Origin: Flavobacteriaceae bacterium
GTDB taxonomy: Bacteria; Bacteroidota; Bacteroidia; Flavobacteriales; Flavobacteriaceae
Assembly (NCBI GenBank): GCA_002693605.1
Contig: NZQO01000047.1
Coordinates: forward strand, 1 to 26,655
Direction: 5' to 3'
Length of the DNA stretch: 26,655 bases
Both the position numbers and the translations under genes were made by a program. The notes under the pieces are model-generated. The model was not told the DNA's origin. It ran no database searches and worked only from the letters and a program-made list of their open reading frames with translations. Below are positions 16,102 through 23,343 of the stretch, one piece after another (within the stretch, counting starts at the first letter, position 1; every line of letters starts with the position of its first letter).

Positions 16102-19100
16102 CTATACAGTATGTTTTTCGATTAACTCAATTTCTTCTTCGGTCAAATCGTAAAACTGATAGACTAATTGATCGATCTCATTTTCGATTTCAGAAGATTC
16201 TAATTCGCATTTTTTCATTTCGATTATTTGGTCTGCGAGTTTTACAATTTCAATCTCTTGGAGTTTGGAAATTTTAGGAATTGGTAATTCCTTTACTGAC
16301 CTTGCTTGAATTTCAGAAAACACTGTTTTTGTTGATTTGAACTTATTAGAATATAGGTAATTCATTAATTTAGAGTTCATTAAACCAAGTATAAACTTCA
16401 AATTCGGGCCATTGTTTAAATCCTTTTTGTTTACTATGACTAATGTGTTGAGTGCATAGAATTGCTCGTTATCATAAGTAAATATGAGTGAAGATGATAC
16501 TCGTCTGAACATTAGCTTCTCAGCACTTTCGAAAATATCCTTACGCTTACAACTGTGGATTCTGTTTAGATCATAATCGAGCCAAACACCATCCCATTTC
16601 AAGGAATACTTATTGATATTTCGACCATCAAGTAATTTATAAGATTCTTCATTCTCTTTGCTTTCCCTTAATGACTTAGATTTGTCGCCCTTTAATGCAA
16701 TTCCTTGATTTATGTTACAGATTGATCCGAAAGTAGAGTGTTCTTTTTCATAAGCTTTTTCGATTATTGGATCTAATTGATAAACAAAGGAAAATTTTGA
16801 GTCTCGATTAACGGTTTCTCTTTTTAAATAAGAAATCGACTTAATTGTTTCTTTTGAAAGTTCTTTAATCTCAACCCTATCTACTAAATCTGGTTTGTTA
16901 GCATAAAGAATCAATACAGTTTCTACAACGGCATCATCAAATGGTAGGATAGGGAAGTTTACGATTTCAGTTAGTGAAACTTTATTAACTAAAAAGTCTC
17001 TCGTGAAAGCATAGTATTCTTGTGACAAAATAGTGTTGGGGATAATAAAGTTTAAGAATCCGTTTGGATGTAATATTTTATTTGATAGGTGGATAAAAAA
17101 TATGAATGTATTTAACCTTCCGCCTGAAGTTTCATAAGTTTCGAGAAGGTAATTTTTGTATTCCTTTGTGATGTCTTTAGTCTTGGAAAGTTGTAAGTAC
17201 GGCGGGTTGCCAATAACTAAATCAAAACCAACGTAATCTCCGTCTTTATTCAATACCTCTGGAAATTCAAAACGCCATTCAAAAGCATTTTCAAAAATTT
17301 TGTTGGCTTTTATTTCGTCAATCTCAGTCTCTAGCTTTTTAGTTTGCTCAGTAAGTTTTTTTACTTTCTTGTTCCACGCTGCTTTTTCACGTTTGCTCAT
17401 TTCAAAAAGTTGATCCTGCTGGGTCATTAAGAAGAGCTCACTTGATAATTTTTGTAGCCTTTTAACCTTAGGGTCGTTCACAGAAATTTCACTGCGGAAA
17501 TCAGATTTAATATCCTCAATTAAACGCTCCATTTCTCTTTTTTGATCCTTATTTTCTGCGTTTCTATAAGTTTGAACGGCAATGCGATAGCTATCTATAG
17601 TCCATTTACTTTTTTTAAGGGCTTTTTTCAAATCAGTATCGAGATCGAAACGGCTTACCAACGAGTTTCCACATTTTATATTGATGTCAATATTCGGAAG
17701 GGTTTCTAGCTCATTTTCATTTTTGTAATAGGCATTCTTTAAAAGTTCAATCCATAAACGCAAACGGCATATTTTTACTGAATTTGGGTTGATATCAACT
17801 CCGAAAAGGCAGTTTTCGATTAGAGTTTGCTTTTCGTGAAATAAAGCTTCTTGTACCCGTTGACTTTCCTTACTTTTTCTGTTGTATTCGAAAAGTTCAC
17901 CATCTTCATCGGTAACTATGAGCTCATCATTCACTACTTCAAGATGGTATTCCTTTAGCCTTTTTCCACTTCTATCTTGTAATATCCTTAAATCGTTTTT
18001 TACTGCCAGTATTTCATTTAGGGCTGAAACTAAAAAATGTCCAGAACCTACAGCTGGATCGCAAATTTTAAGACTATTAATGATGTAGTTGGCTTCGTGC
18101 GTGTCTTCAATCTTATCATATAATTTGTCTATAGAGCTGCAATCCCACCCCTTGATCTCATTAAATTTTTGCAGCACGGCCTTTCGTATAGTTTCCCGGC
18201 ACATGTACATGGTAATAAATCCAGGGGTAAAGAAAGAGCCATCTTTGTAACCATTAATTTTTTCGAAGATTAAACCGAGAACCGAAGCGTTGATAAGGGT
18301 TTTGTTTTCTTCCTGTATTTGCTCCGATCCTTCACTGCTAAAATCATAGGCATCTAAAAACCGAAAAAGATATTCTAGGGCATTTAATCTTCCGGTCAGC
18401 TTTTTACCTTTATCATCTTTTAATATGGTGCCAGAATAGAGGGGCAAAGTTTTGTTATCCCGGAGATTGCTAATCAATAAAGTAGAGTGCTCAATATCTG
18501 TTGGTTCGAAAAGAGAACTGTTGAGATATGGCACTTTTGAGAAAAGCTGCTTCACATCTTCATTTCTCTCATTTTGCTTTTTTGCAAGAACTTGAAAGAA
18601 GAGACCGTTTAAATCGTCATAGTTCCTAATTTTCTTAATGCCTAAAAACTCATAGGCCTTTTCGCCCTTATGGTAATTTGTAAGCTGCGCTTCTAGGAGC
18701 TTAAGAAATAGTATGCGGTTTATCCAAGTGATAGATAATTCCAATCCTACGTTAAAAAGTCGTTCCTCGTTCGTGGATCCGAACTGGCTAGGAGTGTCCA
18801 GCCTATTTATTTTGTCTAAGCTGTCTAATTGTATAATTGCATTTTCTAAGAGAGATCCCGTATCTCTTTCCTCCTTAGTTTTTCGTTCAATTAATTTTTT
18901 GCTTCCCTTTTTAGTTTCAGAAAGGCCAATAATATGTAACAGTTCGCTATAAAAACGTTTGTCTAGACTATTGCTGTCATTTGCGAATGGCAGCTTTAAC
19001 AAGTGCTGCGGAGAAAGGAGCTTGAACAACGTAATAAGTTTGGTGTCGTCCTTAGGATTATTGTTGCGCAAGGCCTTTTCATAATTACGAATATCGAAAT

Positions 19101-19704
19101 AAGCCCACTCAATTTCATCCATACATTTTTCAATAGCAGGGTTAGCAATTTCTTTGTAGAAAAAATCGGTAGTCTTACCGGCTAACCGGCCTTGTTCGAA
19201 ATCTATAAAGCTTGCAACTAATTTTTTATTGTTCGCAAAATGTTTTTCAAATTCATTCGCATCGAAAATGTGCCATTCATAAATATTTGTGGCTATTAGG
19301 TATTTTACGTTAAGGTTTTTTAATGTAATGCGCTCTCTCAGGTAATAGAGAACAAGTTCTTGAAGTGCTTTGCAGTTTAACCTCTCTTTAGAGATCATTT
19401 CGCTAGCATTAGTAGGTTTTTTAGTTTCTAAAATAACCCCAACATTGCTTTTGGCTTTTTTTCCATTATGAATGACAAGGTCATTTCTGCCCTTGGTATT
19501 GATAAAGTGATTGGGGTCGTAGTAGGTTTTTTTTAAAAAGTCAGAGACTAGATTTTTATGGTACTCTTCGCTTTCAACATCATTAGAACGATCTAAAAGT
19601 TGAACCAAGTTGGCCTTAAATAATTCTATTTCCGTGCGGTTGGGTTTAACCTTAAGAAAGGCCTTATTCAATGCCTTTCTTGGCTTCAAAACATTCTTAC
19701 TCAT
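16102..19704 (-). CDS. Type IIG restriction-modification enzyme (Eco57I family)
   Basis: The 1200-residue single chain combines cleavage, methylation and recognition. The N-terminus has a PD-(D/E)xK-type nuclease site: Asp75 in GRNDLVIHNG, then VILETKKP with Glu93 and Lys95. The central adenine methyltransferase has motif I ICDPAVGSGHFL near residue 545, FGVDINPNSVKICRLRLW near residue 645 and catalytic NPPY near residue 832. A coiled-coil stretch (about 765-810) interrupts the methylase. The C-terminal 200 residues look like a TaqI-type target recognition domain (LMFRRVSSSLIF, LGLMNSKLMNYLY, KELPIPK). Because one protein does both jobs, no separate methylase gene is needed. All key motifs are present, so it is probably active against phage DNA; the recognition site cannot be read. 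Confidence 0.9.
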   Translation of the reverse strand: MSKNVLKPRKALNKAFLKVKPNRTEIELFKANLVQLLDRSNDVESEEYHKNLVSDFLKKTYYDPNHFINTKGRNDLVIHNGKKAKSNVGVILETKKPTNASEMISKERLNCKALQELVLYYLRERITLKNLNVKYLIATNIYEWHIFDANEFEKHFANNKKLVASFIDFEQGRLAGKTTDFFYKEIANPAIEKCMDEIEWAYFDIRNYEKALRNNNPKDDTKLITLFKLLSPQHLLKLPFANDSNSLDKRFYSELLHIIGLSETKKGSKKLIERKTKEERDTGSLLENAIIQLDSLDKINRLDTPSQFGSTNEERLFNVGLELSITWINRILFLKLLEAQLTNYHKGEKAYEFLGIKKIRNYDDLNGLFFQVLAKKQNERNEDVKQLFSKVPYLNSSLFEPTDIEHSTLLISNLRDNKTLPLYSGTILKDDKGKKLTGRLNALEYLFRFLDAYDFSSEGSEQIQEENKTLINASVLGLIFEKINGYKDGSFFTPGFITMYMCRETIRKAVLQKFNEIKGWDCSSIDKLYDKIEDTHEANYIINSLKICDPAVGSGHFLVSALNEILAVKNDLRILQDRSGKRLKEYHLEVVNDELIVTDEDGELFEYNRKSKESQRVQEALFHEKQTLIENCLFGVDINPNSVKICRLRLWIELLKNAYYKNENELETLPNIDINIKCGNSLVSRFDLDTDLKKALKKSKWTIDSYRIAVQTYRNAENKDQKREMERLIEDIKSDFRSEISVNDPKVKRLQKLSSELFLMTQQDQLFEMSKREKAAWNKKVKKLTEQTKKLETEIDEIKANKIFENAFEWRFEFPEVLNKDGDYVGFDLVIGNPPYLQLSKTKDITKEYKNYLLETYETSGGRLNTFIFFIHLSNKILHPNGFLNFIIPNTILSQEYYAFTRDFLVNKVSLTEIVNFPILPFDDAVVETVLILYANKPDLVDRVEIKELSKETIKSISYLKRETVNRDSKFSFVYQLDPIIEKAYEKEHSTFGSICNINQGIALKGDKSKSLRESKENEESYKLLDGRNINKYSLKWDGVWLDYDLNRIHSCKRKDIFESAEKLMFRRVSSSLIFTYDNEQFYALNTLVIVNKKDLNNGPNLKFILGLMNSKLMNYLYSNKFKSTKTVFSEIQARSVKELPIPKISKLQEIEIVKLADQIIEMKKCELESSEIENEIDQLVYQFYDLTEEEIELIEKHTV

Positions 19705-19780
19705 TCACAAAATTTAAATATGGTTAAAAATACCTTTTTCCGAGTAAATTTGATAAGGTAAGATAAAATTGATAGTATTT

Positions 19781-21043
19781 TTAATTGAAAAATGGATGTG
19801 AAGCAATTCTTTTTGCACGTTCTAGGCTAGATGCTTTTATGTATTCGTAAAAGACTTTTTCTGTTTGATGGCCCGAGATAGCCATGATGTCAATCGCCGG
19901 CATTCCTGCTTTATATGCGTTGGTGCAAAATGAACGTCTGGCGGTATGGGTTGATAAAAGTTCATACTTTTTAAAAGTCTCAGATTGTTTTTTGCCTCCC
20001 TTTGTTTTAGTGATAATAACATCATCATCAAACCCAGCCTTTTTACCTATGATTTTAAGATCACGGTTAATATGTTGATCGTGTTTTTTTGGGGGCGGGG
20101 AGTCGTTGTATTTTTTTATTATTTTTTCAATCATTGGATGACAAGGAATCATTAATAGTTTTGATGTTTTTTTTGACTCAATTTTGAAATAGTAACGTTC
20201 ATCGATAAACTCTAAATTTTCCTTAGACAATCTATTGAAATCGGACACCCTTAACCCGGTATGTGCTCCAATTAAAAATAAATCTCGTGATACTGCTTGA
20301 CCTTTTGGTAATTGCAACTTCTCTAGTTGTTGCAGTTCGTCCACATTCAAGTATATAGCATCAACACTTTCTTTAGGTTTTGCAAATTCCCTTCGTTTAT
20401 GAACTGTATTATTGTGATACCCTCTAGAAAATGAATAGTTTAAAATTGTTTTTAAATTTTTGATGTGATTTCCGATATAGTTATTACTAAAATCTTTGCC
20501 TCTCAAATACTTAATGAAGTCTTCATAAAATTGCATTGAAATATCCTCATAATTTACTTCCCCGTTTTTCTTAATATAATCCTTAAAAATGTTGAGGCTC
20601 GTTTTAAATGATTTCAATGTGCCGTATGACAATGGCTTTTTAGTGACAGGATTAGGGTTTGTAGTGAAATACTCAATATACCAATCATAACATTCAAGTA
20701 GGGATGGGGTGTTATTAGAATTAATGGTTTTTTTGCCAGAAATCGTGTCAAATAATATTTTCACCTCCTTTCTCGTATAGTTGGGATTTTTAAAGTGGAG
20801 TTCTTCTAAGCCCTTCGATAACTTAACGACGAGGTCATTAAGAAATGCATTTATTTTATGAGCATTGGGCTGGGCGAGAATGTTCTTAACTCGCTGCTTC
20901 TCATTATTCCAGTATGTGGGAGATTCAAGGGAATGCCCCGTAGAATATCGCACTTCATTTCCTCTACCAAAGCTGTGAATGATTTGTATACTAGCTTTGC
21001 CGCTCGATAATTTTCGAATTGAGAAATTTAATGTTCCTTTCAT
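19781..21043 (-). CDS. Tyrosine recombinase/integrase of the element
   Basis: The 420-residue protein has an N-terminal arm-binding domain (about 1-100, with the SIQIIHSFGRG.EVRYSTG pattern of Bacteroidota integrases), a SAM-like core-binding domain (about 115-225) and the catalytic domain. Active-site residues are Arg265 in HTGLRVSD, Lys292 in SKKTSK, His366 and Arg369 in HTARR, His392 in SGHQ, and the nucleophile Tyr401 in YEYIKAS. All are intact. It starts 178 bp from attR and reads into the element. It should catalyse integration at the tRNA-Gln 3' end and, with an excision factor (probably the HTH protein), excision. A weak -7 box (TAGTTTTG, minus strand, 21126-21133) lies upstream. Confidence 0.95.
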   Translation of the reverse strand: MKGTLNFSIRKLSSGKASIQIIHSFGRGNEVRYSTGHSLESPTYWNNEKQRVKNILAQPNAHKINAFLNDLVVKLSKGLEELHFKNPNYTRKEVKILFDTISGKKTINSNNTPSLLECYDWYIEYFTTNPNPVTKKPLSYGTLKSFKTSLNIFKDYIKKNGEVNYEDISMQFYEDFIKYLRGKDFSNNYIGNHIKNLKTILNYSFSRGYHNNTVHKRREFAKPKESVDAIYLNVDELQQLEKLQLPKGQAVSRDLFLIGAHTGLRVSDFNRLSKENLEFIDERYYFKIESKKTSKLLMIPCHPMIEKIIKKYNDSPPPKKHDQHINRDLKIIGKKAGFDDDVIITKTKGGKKQSETFKKYELLSTHTARRSFCTNAYKAGMPAIDIMAISGHQTEKVFYEYIKASSLERAKRIASHPFFN

Positions 21044-21047
21044 ATAC

Positions 21048-21095
21048 GTACATAGATTGTGTCCGTACTAATGTACTAACATTTGCTTAATTGTA
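21048..21095. promoter_or_regulatory. GTAC cluster and candidate arm site, right end
   Basis: Four GTAC cores fall at 21048, 21065, 21073 and 21092, directly upstream of the integrase start. ATGTACTAACATTTG (21071-21085) matches 10603-10617 near the other end at 14 of 15 positions. The placement fits integrase or excisionase arm binding, possibly with control of the integrase promoter. A hairpin CCTTAT-TTC-ATAAGG without a T-tract lies at 21151-21165. Confidence 0.45.
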
Positions 21096-21221
21096 CTTAA
21101 TTTAGCTTTATAAATTTTAATTTCTCAAAACTAGAAATAAGTGTGTAAAGCCTTATTTCATAAGGACTTTCCGGTATTAAGTAGTTAAATACGGATAGGA
21201 ATGATTAAGTAAAAAGTTATT

Positions 21222-21235
21222 CTAGTGGGCCAACA
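21222..21235 (+). repeat. attR core
   Basis: CTAGTGGGCCAACA, the exact copy of the tRNA-Gln 3' end at 10535-10548. No tRNA body precedes it, so it is the distal junction left by integration. Confidence 0.88.
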
Positions 21236-21238
21236 TAT

Positions 21239-21274
21239 AAATCCCAAGCTTTCAAGAGCTTGGGATTTTTTTTT
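21239..21274 (+). terminator. Original chromosomal terminator of tRNA-Gln, displaced beyond attR
   Basis: AAATCCCAAGCT and AGCTTGGGATTT form a perfect 12-bp stem around TTCAAG and run into a T-tract. It starts 4 bp after attR, where it would have ended the tRNA transcript before integration. It may also help terminate the leftward lipoprotein transcript. Confidence 0.8.
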
Positions 21275-21293
21275 GGAAAAATATACGTTCAGC

Positions 21294-21884
21294 CTATTCA
21301 TTCTCCTTCGGAATACTTTCCGTGAGCAACCGCCACGTATAGCCCTTTGTAGATGAGGCGTCCAAATCGAATACCGAGTAATAGCGAATTATTTCGGTAG
21401 GGTTTTCGGGGTTTACGCGAATCACTTCGGAAATCGTGTCGGGCATATTGCTTTTGTGTATCGCGAACCCGTTTGATAAAGGTTTCCATTGGCCATTTCG
21501 CATGACATAAGGAAAGTACTTGTGGAAGTTGGGGTCCTTCAACTTTGCCTTAAACAGTAACATGTCTTGCCCTTGTCCTGGAAGTTGCAGCAACTTCAAC
21601 TGTCCACCATAAGTTTTGGGCACTGTTATGCTCTCGTATTTGTCCTGCTGAAACTGTATAGTGGTTACGGCATTTTCATGGTCAACCGCGCCCACATAGG
21701 CGTAAAAGGCCGCTGCAGTAGGGTCGAAGTTTCCCGTTACCGCTGTTTCCGGAATGGTGGTCACAGGGGTACGGACACTCTCAGGGGGCGCGGTAGGCGG
21801 GCCAATGACCGTTTTTTCGCGATTGCCGTTGGGACTACCGCAGGCAATTAAGGTAAGGGCTACTAATATTGCCGCTAAGTGCAT
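21294..21884 (-). CDS. Putative lipoprotein, function unknown
   Basis: The first 15 residues are a lipoprotein signal with lipobox LIAC (Cys15), followed by an unstructured Pro/Thr-rich linker (about 16-50) and a compact domain of about 140 residues containing AFYAYVGAVDHENAVTT and TYGGQLKLLQLPGQGQ. I recognise no family. Its ATG overlaps the stop of the universal stress gene by one base (TAATG), so the two are translationally coupled and probably respond to the same conditions. It is likely anchored in the inner or outer membrane facing the periplasm. Confidence 0.85.
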   Translation of the reverse strand: MHLAAILVALTLIACGSPNGNREKTVIGPPTAPPESVRTPVTTIPETAVTGNFDPTAAAFYAYVGAVDHENAVTTIQFQQDKYESITVPKTYGGQLKLLQLPGQGQDMLLFKAKLKDPNFHKYFPYVMRNGQWKPLSNGFAIHKSNMPDTISEVIRVNPENPTEIIRYYSVFDLDASSTKGYTWRLLTESIPKENE

Positions 21885-22705
21885 TATATTTTAAACGTAA
21901 TTATGGGCATTTTGGCGTGGTTCACTAAATCTTCGCTTATACTTCCGTTGAAAAAGTGCGATAGCCCCTTTCTTCCGTGGGTACTCATTCCTATCATATC
22001 GGCGTGCTGTTCCCGCGCGAAGGAAAGGATCCCTTTTTCCACCGACCCGTCATTGTACACGTGAAGGGCGACATTTGTAAGGTCGAGCCCGTCTATGAAC
22101 TTTTCCATCATTTTGTAGGCTTGGGTACTTGTCTTAAATCCAGCCGGCGTATTGATATAGAGCAAATGCGTCTTTGCGCCCAGGCTATTGGCGAAGGCAT
22201 ATGCTTTTTGGAAGGGTGCCTTACACTCATCGGAACAGTCTGAGGCGAACACAAAATCCTTGACCTGGAAATCGGGATGCTCATTTTTAATGACCAGCAC
22301 GGGGATATCGGAGGTGCGAACCACCTTTTCGGCATTGCTTCCCACGAACATTTCCTTGAAACCACTTGCGCCGTGCGATCCCATCACGATGAGGTCGATG
22401 TCGTTGGCGGTAACGGCTTTCTTGATGTCTTCATAGATCTCGTCGTTGCCTATGGCCTCGTGAATTTCAAGATCCTGTAGGTATGGTTTTTCCAGCAACT
22501 CAGAGAAATGCTGTTCGGCCAATTTTATGAAGTAGATGGACTGCGGAAGGCTGCCGGCATTTGCCGAAGTGGCCAGGTGCAGGGGCATCTCTACCGAGTG
22601 CAACAGGTAAATGGCGCTAGCGTGCCGTGCTGCCAGTTGCGCGGCAACCTTCAGGGCGTTCTCTGCTTGTACGGAAAAATCGGTAGGAACTAAGATTCGT
22701 TTCAT
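21884..22705 (-). CDS. Tandem-domain universal stress protein (UspA family)
   Basis: The 273-residue cytoplasmic protein contains two Usp domains. The first starts MKRILVPTDFS and has the nucleotide-binding motif GSHGASGFKEMFVGS (109-123). The second starts near 150 (DFVFASDCSDE) and has STHGRKGLSHFFNGS (241-255). Both keep the G-x2-G-x9-G-S pattern or a close variant of ATP-binding members. Such proteins accumulate under starvation or respiratory stress; the exact role here is not readable. It is the first gene of a two-gene unit with the lipoprotein. Confidence 0.93.
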   Translation of the reverse strand: MKRILVPTDFSVQAENALKVAAQLAARHASAIYLLHSVEMPLHLATSANAGSLPQSIYFIKLAEQHFSELLEKPYLQDLEIHEAIGNDEIYEDIKKAVTANDIDLIVMGSHGASGFKEMFVGSNAEKVVRTSDIPVLVIKNEHPDFQVKDFVFASDCSDECKAPFQKAYAFANSLGAKTHLLYINTPAGFKTSTQAYKMMEKFIDGLDLTNVALHVYNDGSVEKGILSFAREQHADMIGMSTHGRKGLSHFFNGSISEDLVNHAKMPIITFKI

Positions 22706-22747
22706 GAAGCGGTCGTATTAAGGAAGTTATTTAGTACCATTAAGATA

Positions 22748-22755
22748 CAAAAATA
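22748..22755 (-). promoter_or_regulatory. Candidate -7 element for the usp gene (TATTTTTG)
   Basis: The minus-strand reading TATTTTTG matches TAnnTTTG and lies 43 bp before the start at 22705, in a 164-bp divergent gap shared with rimP. No -33 TTG is evident. Confidence 0.4.
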
Positions 22756-22795
22756 AAACACGTAGCTCCGGTTTTTTTAATACTAAAAAATGTAG

Positions 22796-22803
22796 TATAT
22801 TTG
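22796..22803 (+). promoter_or_regulatory. -7 element of the rimP-nusA-infB operon (TATATTTG)
   Basis: A perfect TAnnTTTG match 67 bp before the rimP ATG, followed by the GCACC often seen after strong Bacteroidota -7 boxes. Transcription should begin near 22810. Confidence 0.6.
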
Positions 22804-22828
22804 CACCAAATTACTCAAGCAACTAGCC

Positions 22829-22854
22829 GAGGGGACGAAAAGTCCCCTCTTTTT
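22829..22854 (+). promoter_or_regulatory. Leader hairpin with T-tract before rimP (attenuator-like)
   Basis: GAGGGGAC and GTCCCCTC form a perfect GC-rich 8-bp stem around GAAAA, followed directly by five T, ending 15 bp before the rimP ATG. It has the form of an intrinsic terminator but lies inside the leader of an essential operon that includes nusA, so read-through must be allowed or regulated. Confidence 0.6.
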
Positions 22855-22869
22855 ATAGAAAAATTTTTT

Positions 22870-23331
22870 ATGCGCGAGAAAGTAGAACAGCTACTGCAAC
22901 AAGCTTTGGATAACAATCCGTCACTTTTCCTTCTTGACCTTAACATTTCCGAGGCCAACCACATACAGGTGGTCATCGATGGCGACGAGGGCGTTACCGT
23001 AGAGGACTGCATGAGCGTGAGCCGCGAGATAGAGCACAACCTAGACCGCGAAGAGCTGGACTTTTCATTAGAGGTAATGAGTGCCGGCGTTTCAGAACCG
23101 TTGGTAAGTCCGCGGCAATACAAGAAAAACGTGGGGCGCAAGCTGAAGGTACGCACCAACGATGGCAAGACGGTTGAAGGAGACATAGCCAACGCTACCG
23201 AAGAGGCGGTAACCCTGCATTGGAAGGTACGCGAGCCCAAGCCGGTGGGCAAGGGAAGGCACACGGTGGAAAAGGAAGCGGTGCTTTCTTACGGCGATAT
23301 TGCCGAAGCAAAAGTGATGATAACATTTTAA
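22870..23331 (+). CDS. rimP: Ribosome maturation factor RimP
   Basis: RimP assists late assembly of the 30S subunit. The ATG at 22870 (MREKVEQLLQQALD) gives 153 aa, the normal size; the frame is open further upstream, but that start would fall at the promoter box and run through the leader hairpin. The N-terminal alpha/beta domain contains the hallmark VVIDGDEGVTVEDCMSVSREIE (about 34-55) and LEVMSAGVSEPL (about 68-79). The C-terminal SH3-like domain follows (VGRKLKVRTNDGKTVEGDI). nusA begins 12 bp downstream; rimP-nusA-infB is the conserved bacterial order. Confidence 0.96.
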   Translation: MREKVEQLLQQALDNNPSLFLLDLNISEANHIQVVIDGDEGVTVEDCMSVSREIEHNLDREELDFSLEVMSAGVSEPLVSPRQYKKNVGRKLKVRTNDGKTVEGDIANATEEAVTLHWKVREPKPVGKGRHTVEKEAVLSYGDIAEAKVMITF

Positions 23332-23343
23332 TTAATTGATGAT

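Larger units (their letters stand above)
10535..21235. mobile_element. tRNA-Gln-integrated genetic element (10.7 kb defence island)
   Basis: A perfect 14-bp direct repeat, one copy in the tRNA 3' end and the other 178 bp upstream of the integrase start, bounds an AT-rich block with far lower GC than both flanks. One element unit is 10,687 bp. Content: abortive-infection gene, zinc-ribbon/Toprim protein, DUF3987 protein, small ORF, HTH protein, 307-aa protein, type IIG restriction-modification enzyme and tyrosine integrase. No relaxase, type IV secretion, capsid, portal or terminase gene is present, so it would need a helper or act as an integrated plasmid or satellite. The integrase is at the end away from the tRNA and reads inward. 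All genes appear intact, so it may still be mobile. Confidence 0.88.

Noticed and set aside
21151..21165. CCTTAT-TTC-ATAAGG hairpin upstream of the integrase, considered as a terminator
   Set aside because: No T-tract follows it on either strand; it is noted only as part of the right-end region.
10549..21221. Search for CRISPR arrays, transposases, relaxases and phage structural genes in the element
   Set aside because: No regularly spaced repeats and no matching motifs were seen in any of the element's coding frames.
22801..22869. Upstream extension of the rimP frame
   Set aside because: It starts at the promoter box and would read through the leader hairpin; the ATG at 22870 gives the normal RimP length.
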